NCBI GenBank assembly: GCA_020628425.1
Contig: JAHDEZ010000001.1
Coordinates: 62,001-126,000 of the forward strand
Direction of reading: 5' to 3'
DNA from: Hellea sp.
GTDB taxonomy: Bacteria; Pseudomonadota; Alphaproteobacteria; Caulobacterales; Maricaulaceae
DNA length: 64,000 nt
The translations under genes were made by a program, and so were the position numbers. The notes below the pieces were generated by a model. The model made no database searches and was not told the origin of the DNA. It was given only the letters and a program-made list of their open reading frames with translations. Below are positions 58,657 to 64,000 of the stretch, piece by piece (position 1 is the stretch's first letter; each line of letters starts with the position of its first letter).

Positions 58657-59642
58657 GAAACGGCCTCTTGCTCTGATGGAATTGCAGGCCGCGCGGGAAT
58701 ATTTCTAATTTCCAGCCGAATGATGTCCTCTTGGAAATCTAAGTAAGGCGACAAACCACAAGCTCTTAAGTCTTTGACGATTGATTGCGCCAATCCTTCC
58801 TCAAACCCCTGACCGCCACAACTCAACAACACCGTCAAAGTCTTTTGCTTAAAACGAGCGGTCACCGCCATGTGGGCAGACCGACTTAGACCTTTGGCCT
58901 CCAAAGTTTCTGGTGTTCCAACACTTTCAGAAATCAGAATCTCGCCAAACCCTCTTAGGCCGGATTGAATTTTGTTTAATATGTCGGATGCCACAAGGGC
59001 GTCATCACATGCGGAAGAGACACTTATCGATTTTCCTTGAGAACGGGCCTCTCTCAACCATCCATTTGTTAGCGCCGGCAAAATAACATCAAATTGCTCA
59101 AGATCAGATACTAATCCTGCGCGTGGAATCATATTCTTCCTAGAATACACCTGAGTCTTACTATCGGCCTTTCCTCGGTTAGCTGCCAAGTTAACCAATT
59201 TAAACAGGCTCGGACGGTCTTCTTTGTTAGCATATTTAATCAAAGGGACCAGTGTGCGAGCCGTCTCAATTTGGCGGGTCAATTCCGACACGATTGCGGG
59301 TCCAACTGGATTTGTTTTTTCAGATTTGACGACCGGGCTGATCTGCGGTGCAATTTCTGAAAGCCCGCTCTCATATTGATTGATAAGTTTCTGCAGAACC
59401 AGAACCGAACTTGCGCAATCAGTTGGTGACCGATGCCGCGTCAGATCATCGATAACAGTTTGGGCCGATTTATAGATATATCTCGCTCGCATGAGCTTGG
59501 CCTGTGATTGAATTTCGGAAAGACGCATTACCACATCTTCCATGGGGACCTCACCACCGGAAAACATTTCAGACATGTGATTGCGGCACAGATTCATGAA
59601 TCTGCGGGCAGCTATCAGATCATCTCCGCATTTTTCGGCCAT
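58653..59642 (-). CDS. Degenerate CheA-like protein (hypothetical)
   Basis: Hpt-like helical N-terminus and C-terminal ESVGTPETLEAKGLSRSAHMAVTARFKQKTLTVLLSCGGQGFEEGLAQ resembling the CheA P4 segment. Confidence 0.5.
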   Translation of the reverse strand: MAEKCGDDLIAARRFMNLCRNHMSEMFSGGEVPMEDVVMRLSEIQSQAKLMRARYIYKSAQTVIDDLTRHRSPTDCASSVLVLQKLINQYESGLSEIAPQISPVVKSEKTNPVGPAIVSELTRQIETARTLVPLIKYANKEDRPSLFKLVNLAANRGKADSKTQVYSRKNMIPRAGLVSDLEQFDVILPALTNGWLREARSQGKSISVSSACDDALVASDILNKIQSGLRGFGEILISESVGTPETLEAKGLSRSAHMAVTARFKQKTLTVLLSCGGQGFEEGLAQSIVKDLRACGLSPYLDFQEDIIRLEIRNIPARPAIPSEQEAVS

Positions 59643-59756
59643 TTATCCTCTCAAGAACGAATCAGCTTGAGCGCAAAGCGTTCACGCTGACTTCTGAAGG
59701 GACAGTCCCAATAAATCGTTAAAATGCGCCTAAAAACCGTTGATTACGTGCGATTA

Positions 59757-60428
59757 TCAGGCCGCGTTTTGAGCCTGTTTCGACGGTAGAAAAACCATAA
59801 ATCGTGCTTCTTCATCATTCAGGGAAGAATCGATCCGACCGCCCAGTTCTCTGACTAGCATGCCCGCATAAAAAGGTTGAATGGTGCGACCATCGAACCC
59901 GTCCTCCGGGGCGCGCCCGGTTAAGGACCGCTGAAATTCCTCATAAATCCTAGCTTTGGGCCCTTTAGCCGTCAGATTATAAATCGAGGCATCAGCCTTT
60001 TTTGTAAGCTCAATGACAAGCTCACCACCCCTTGGAATACTTTGTAAGGCGACCATCACCAGGTTCAGCAAGAGACGCCCTTGCGTTTTCTCAACTTCAG
60101 TCAGAGACGTTTCAAATCTGATGGAGGCCTTCCCTGCGCCGTACATATCCTGTACCAGTGTTTCCAGCTGTCCCATGCCGAGCATGCCTGGGGCTGATGT
60201 GCCAGCTCCAAAAGCCAACCGTAAAAATTTAAGTTTATTTGATGCTTGCCCTGCTGATGTTCGCACCAGATCCATAGCATCTTCATGCATATCAGCATTG
60301 CTTTCGTCATTCAGCACTTCTAGCGCGGCACCCAAAGCTCCAATAGGGCTAACCAAATCGTGACAAATGCGAGCGCACATCAGCGCCGCCAGACTGGAAG
60401 GTGTCAGTTTCGAAGTTTTATCGGACAT
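59757..60428 (-). CDS. chpT: Histidine phosphotransferase ChpT
   Basis: SSLAALMCARICHDLVSPIGALGAALEVLND; degenerate HATPase-like C-terminal half. Confidence 0.88.
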   Translation of the reverse strand: MSDKTSKLTPSSLAALMCARICHDLVSPIGALGAALEVLNDESNADMHEDAMDLVRTSAGQASNKLKFLRLAFGAGTSAPGMLGMGQLETLVQDMYGAGKASIRFETSLTEVEKTQGRLLLNLVMVALQSIPRGGELVIELTKKADASIYNLTAKGPKARIYEEFQRSLTGRAPEDGFDGRTIQPFYAGMLVRELGGRIDSSLNDEEARFMVFLPSKQAQNAA

Positions 60429-60511
60429 GGAGCCGGATCCTGCTTGCAGCTAATTATGAACGCAACTGAATCAACCCATCCGGTAAATCAAGTGTTAACG
60501 AGCGAGTAAAC

Positions 60512-60904
60512 TTATTTTGAAATCCAGACGCCGTCTGCACCTCGAACTTTTTGCCCACTCGGAGCATTTGCTACCAGCTTCTCACCAGTCAATTGCGCGA
60601 TGACTTCGGTTTGAACATTTTGCTGACGCGCCTTTTGGGTAAAAACGGTTTTGCGTCCAATATTGATTTCATTCATAGCGTCTTCAATATCTTGTGGCAA
60701 AGGCTCTGACACGGCCGAAAGATAGCCCGTGATACTTTCACCAATAACGCCATCGGCCTTAGCCTGATCTACGACCTGTTTAGCATCGCTGGCTTGAGCG
60801 TGAGCTGTGCCCGCCAAGGACGTAGTTATTGCCACGGCGCCGCCCACCATGAAGATCGCGGCCAATAGAGCTGTGATTGATTTCTTAAAAGTCATATTTA
60901 GCAC
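60512..60904 (-). CDS. YdbL family (DUF1318) periplasmic protein
   Basis: SDAKQVVDQAKADGVIGESITGYL...VFTQKARQQNVQTEVIAQLTGEKLV. Confidence 0.88.
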   Translation of the reverse strand: MLNMTFKKSITALLAAIFMVGGAVAITTSLAGTAHAQASDAKQVVDQAKADGVIGESITGYLSAVSEPLPQDIEDAMNEINIGRKTVFTQKARQQNVQTEVIAQLTGEKLVANAPSGQKVRGADGVWISK

Positions 60905-61093
60905 CTAAAACAAATCCGGGTTTTCTTCGATGAGGTCTTCAACTTCTTTATCCAACCTCACTCTGACCTCCTGATCAATCTTGACATTCAGATTGATTTC
61001 AATCGGTTTGTCGGGAGCAGCAATCTGTACCCGCGGCGCACACGCGCTAGCGAAAACGGCCACCAAGCCGATCGAAATTACTACCTGTTTCAT
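60905..61093 (-). CDS. YnbE-like lipoprotein
   Basis: VFASACAPRVQIAAPDKPIEINLNVKIDQEVRVRLDKEVEDLIEENPDLF. Confidence 0.88.
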   Translation of the reverse strand: MKQVVISIGLVAVFASACAPRVQIAAPDKPIEINLNVKIDQEVRVRLDKEVEDLIEENPDLF

Positions 61094-61159
61094 GCTTCAA
61101 ATTACCTTTTTACGTCTGAACTGTCGATTAACACGCCATTCAGAAAAATGCACACGTTT

Positions 61160-64000
61160 TTAGTTCGTGATGGCCTTTTTAACCTCTTCAGCGATCATAG
61201 TTCCCAATTGGAAATTTCGAATGATATTCAACAACTCTCCTTCAATTCGTACGTTGAATTTGAAGGGTATTCCATAAAGCACATCTGGATTGGAACCTTG
61301 GAAAACAAGACGTAAAACAATCAAACCATCTAACGGTCCGTTAAAAGTTGCTTCCAATTCCTCATATTTAAATTCCTTCAGGGAATCAAAGGCATAGCCT
61401 GCATAGGCATTAACATCGGCAGCCAAATCGGTTTGCGCTGAGGAGAACTTTATCACACCACCGTCTTTGACACCAATAGTCCCGTTTTCAACCTCTACAT
61501 TCAGGCCATCAACCTTAATAGGCATTCGTCCATTGACCGTCCCGCTCACAAAGAAGTTTTCACCGCCAAGATCGCTGAACAAGTCCTCAAGTTCAACATT
61601 AATGACATTAAGCTCTACCCGGTTTATATCCCTGTCATAGCGCCACTCTGTTGGGTTCAATGCAACAGACCCTCTCCCCAATGGCCACTGCGCTTTTTGT
61701 ATTTCAAATCCCCCCGGTATTGCTTCAAATTCGACAATACCGTCTTTGAGCGGAAACCCCGGATCAAATTCGTCAATCGTCACAAATTGCCGACCTTCAG
61801 ATACTAAAGGAAAAAACGACGCAAATTTTAGTTCTGTATTGATACCAGACATAGGGCCAGGCATTGTGCCCATACTCATATCAATCAGACGCGCGGACCC
61901 CGAGGATTTTAACTCTTCTCCATCGGCAAACTCTAACTGCATATTGACTTTAGCCGCACCTTCGACACTGCTTATTTTACCTTTTAGTATCGGGATTAAC
62001 ATTTGCGGTTGCAGCCCTCGAGGTGTGAAATAAATCTCGGGGATATCGACATCCGCATAGCCTCGGCTATCCACAAAACGATAGTCGACATTTAACGGCG
62101 TTACCCCGTCAAATGGCAAATAACTGTCTGCGGCGCCAAACCAGTTATCGTCATTATAATCTACATAACCGTCCATCTTGAAAGGTGGAAAATCAGTGGC
62201 GGTAAAGCTGATATCCCCGTTTTGATAGTTCACCCGAAAAGCCTCCGGTTGACCAGCAACTTGAACGGATAACCCCCTGGCATTAACGGCCTCTGTTTTG
62301 ACAGAGGCAGACGGCGTATCAATTGTAAATTCCGTTTTGCCATTCTCATCGAGAAACGCCGTTATGTCCGCTCGGTTTGCTGACATCACAGTCCCCTCAC
62401 TCGGCATGTTATCCGACGTCATTTGGATATCAACTCCATCAATCTGCCAACTTTGCGAAGTTCCGATTTTGGCATCAATCAGTGCCTGTCCAAAGGCAAT
62501 GCTCAGAGCACGTGTTTGCTCTAAATTTTCCAACTCCATACTCAGAGCACTGACTTGCGCGGACAAACTACCTTCATCATTGCCCAGTGTGAAATTCGGT
62601 TTTTCACCGGACTCCAGAAGGAATTTTATATTCCTAGCTTCCCATGGAATGTCAGATAGAAATCGGTCAATAGTTATTGGGCGGGCTTCGTCAGGCTGGA
62701 AATAAAGACGGGACGTAACCCCCAAATCCCCTGTAAAATATCCAGAGGTCTTTAGCCCCTCCACATATCCACCGGGAATATTGCCGTCAAAATCCAGTTG
62801 ACCCGATAATATGAGACGACGCCGGTTTTGTGGCCCGCCAAAATTCACCTTGGCAGATGTTGGCGCTAATCGAACTGGACGAGCTTCGCCCGTTTGGGCC
62901 ACCCAAACTTTGGGTAGGGTAATCTGACCCTCGAATGATTTTGTGCCTTTTATATTACGCCCATTAGTTGAAACCAATTCGAGCCGAGAGCCGTTGAAAT
63001 ACATCGGATAAGGTCCATCCAAACTGGCATTTATCAATAGTCGCATTGACTGCTCAGGGCGATTAAACAGAAGTACCGGACCATCAAGGTTTGGCTGCAA
63101 TACCGCGCTTTGAGAGGATGTCCGCCAATTTAAAGGACCATGCAGAGATATAGTCATAGACTGGGGCGCTTTGTGAATTCGCCCTTTGCCATCAATGGTT
63201 GCCCTATCAAACAATCTGCCAATAGAGCGGGTTAGAGGCTCAGCAAAATCCTCTGTCACCGGAGTTCGCGATAGGCTTTTGTACAGTGAGAGCGTTTCAG
63301 CAATCTCACGTTTGTCTTCTTTGCGTGTGATTGAAAACGCGTCGACCGATGTTTCCCATTCACCATCGGCTAGGAGAATATTTCCGTCACCTCGGGTCAT
63401 GCCGATAGCACCGTCCCAATTAAGCGTCGTATTCTCTATCTCAACAGCAGCTCCTTCGAAAAAACCCAACTTGGTGGATAGCGGACCTTCCAGATAAAAA
63501 GCATCTTCTTCCAATCGATAAGCCCCCTCTCCGCTCAGGCTCAATACCTCCCCGCGCATTTTTTTATAAGTCCACTTCGGTACAGAAAGTTCAAAGACCG
63601 CGTGGTTGCGGCCCTGTGTGTAGTCGACCTGGACTTTACCCAAAACGTCAAAACTTACATCCCCGTATTTTATGTTGGCAGGCATGATTTCGATACCTGC
63701 ATTGAAAGTGTCAGTACTCTGCATCGTCCCGTTTACGACTGAGGTCACAGTCCCAAAGGGACTGATTAAGTCCATTTGACTATTTGTTATCACAATACCT
63801 TTTGGTGGAAATATGAAACCCTCCCCATCTCCTGTTCTTCCACTAGTTTCAAATGGCAGAGACAACTGGCCATTTTCATCAATGGAGACGCTGGCGTTGA
63901 TACCGTCGGCGGTGATTTTTTTGAACCGTCCCTCCAAAGCATCGCGCCAAGCATAGTCAATATTCAGAGTTTTCGCTGTAAGGATCCTAACGTTATCTCT
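61160..64000 (-). CDS. YdbH-like AsmA-family intermembrane transport protein (partial; frame stays open to the right edge)
   Basis: Long beta-rich protein with C-terminal SAQTDLAADVNAYAGYAFDSLKEFKYEELEATFNGPLDGLIVLRLVFQGSNPDVLYGIPFKFNVRIEGELLNI; adjacent ynbE/ydbL; frame continues upstream of the listed TTG start. Confidence 0.85.
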   Translation of the reverse strand, partial: RDNVRILTAKTLNIDYAWRDALEGRFKKITADGINASVSIDENGQLSLPFETSGRTGDGEGFIFPPKGIVITNSQMDLISPFGTVTSVVNGTMQSTDTFNAGIEIMPANIKYGDVSFDVLGKVQVDYTQGRNHAVFELSVPKWTYKKMRGEVLSLSGEGAYRLEEDAFYLEGPLSTKLGFFEGAAVEIENTTLNWDGAIGMTRGDGNILLADGEWETSVDAFSITRKEDKREIAETLSLYKSLSRTPVTEDFAEPLTRSIGRLFDRATIDGKGRIHKAPQSMTISLHGPLNWRTSSQSAVLQPNLDGPVLLFNRPEQSMRLLINASLDGPYPMYFNGSRLELVSTNGRNIKGTKSFEGQITLPKVWVAQTGEARPVRLAPTSAKVNFGGPQNRRRLILSGQLDFDGNIPGGYVEGLKTSGYFTGDLGVTSRLYFQPDEARPITIDRFLSDIPWEARNIKFLLESGEKPNFTLGNDEGSLSAQVSALSMELENLEQTRALSIAFGQALIDAKIGTSQSWQIDGVDIQMTSDNMPSEGTVMSANRADITAFLDENGKTEFTIDTPSASVKTEAVNARGLSVQVAGQPEAFRVNYQNGDISFTATDFPPFKMDGYVDYNDDNWFGAADSYLPFDGVTPLNVDYRFVDSRGYADVDIPEIYFTPRGLQPQMLIPILKGKISSVEGAAKVNMQLEFADGEELKSSGSARLIDMSMGTMPGPMSGINTELKFASFFPLVSEGRQFVTIDEFDPGFPLKDGIVEFEAIPGGFEIQKAQWPLGRGSVALNPTEWRYDRDINRVELNVINVELEDLFSDLGGENFFVSGTVNGRMPIKVDGLNVEVENGTIGVKDGGVIKFSSAQTDLAADVNAYAGYAFDSLKEFKYEELEATFNGPLDGLIVLRLVFQGSNPDVLYGIPFKFNVRIEGELLNIIRNFQLGTMIAEEVKKAITN

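Noticed and set aside
1-64000. CRISPR arrays, IS elements, prophage, rRNA or tRNA genes
   Set aside because: Looked for repeat-spacer periodicity, transposase/integrase motifs and RNA gene signatures; none seen. The limits of reading by eye apply.

Overview
The window is a chromosomal segment of about 64 kb from an alphaproteobacterium. The lineage guess (Caulobacterales/Maricaulales-like) is inference, based on ChpT, a Cpa/Tad pilus locus, gltB/gltD, COQ4 and a TonB receptor with an S9 peptidase. Most of it is ordinary core genome: pheA-kdsB, cytochrome c, NlpC/P60, M17 peptidase, a full Tad/Cpa pilus locus (about 6.6-19.1 kb), class I RNR (nrdB, nrdA), a glycosyltransferase, an SPFH/RHH/DUF4177 operon, uppP, gltD-GFA-gltB, an M1 peptidase, a CDF transporter, GST, queG, DUF547, S9 peptidase plus TonB receptor, COQ4, a Do-type protease, a chpT-linked chemotaxis-like cluster and ydbL-ynbE-ydbH. 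I saw no tRNA, rRNA, CRISPR array or IS element. The observations most worth following up are: (1) nrdA and nrdB are separated by a cassette of about 4.6 kb with unknown lipoprotein paralogs, yet each has a NrdR-box pair with exactly 31 bp centre-to-centre spacing; (2) next to chpT there is a CheA-like protein that appears to have lost both its phospho-acceptor His and its ATP-binding motifs, in an operon with a CheY-like receiver and a divergent CheR; (3) an SPFH/Arc-RHH/DUF4177 operon is preceded by TGATATC direct repeats 11 bp apart; (4) a perfect TGTGA-N6-TCACA dyad lies in the nrd cassette; (5) a TTAA-N7-TTAA (CtrA-type) site lies upstream of nrdA. All family calls come from reading the translations by eye; no searches were run.
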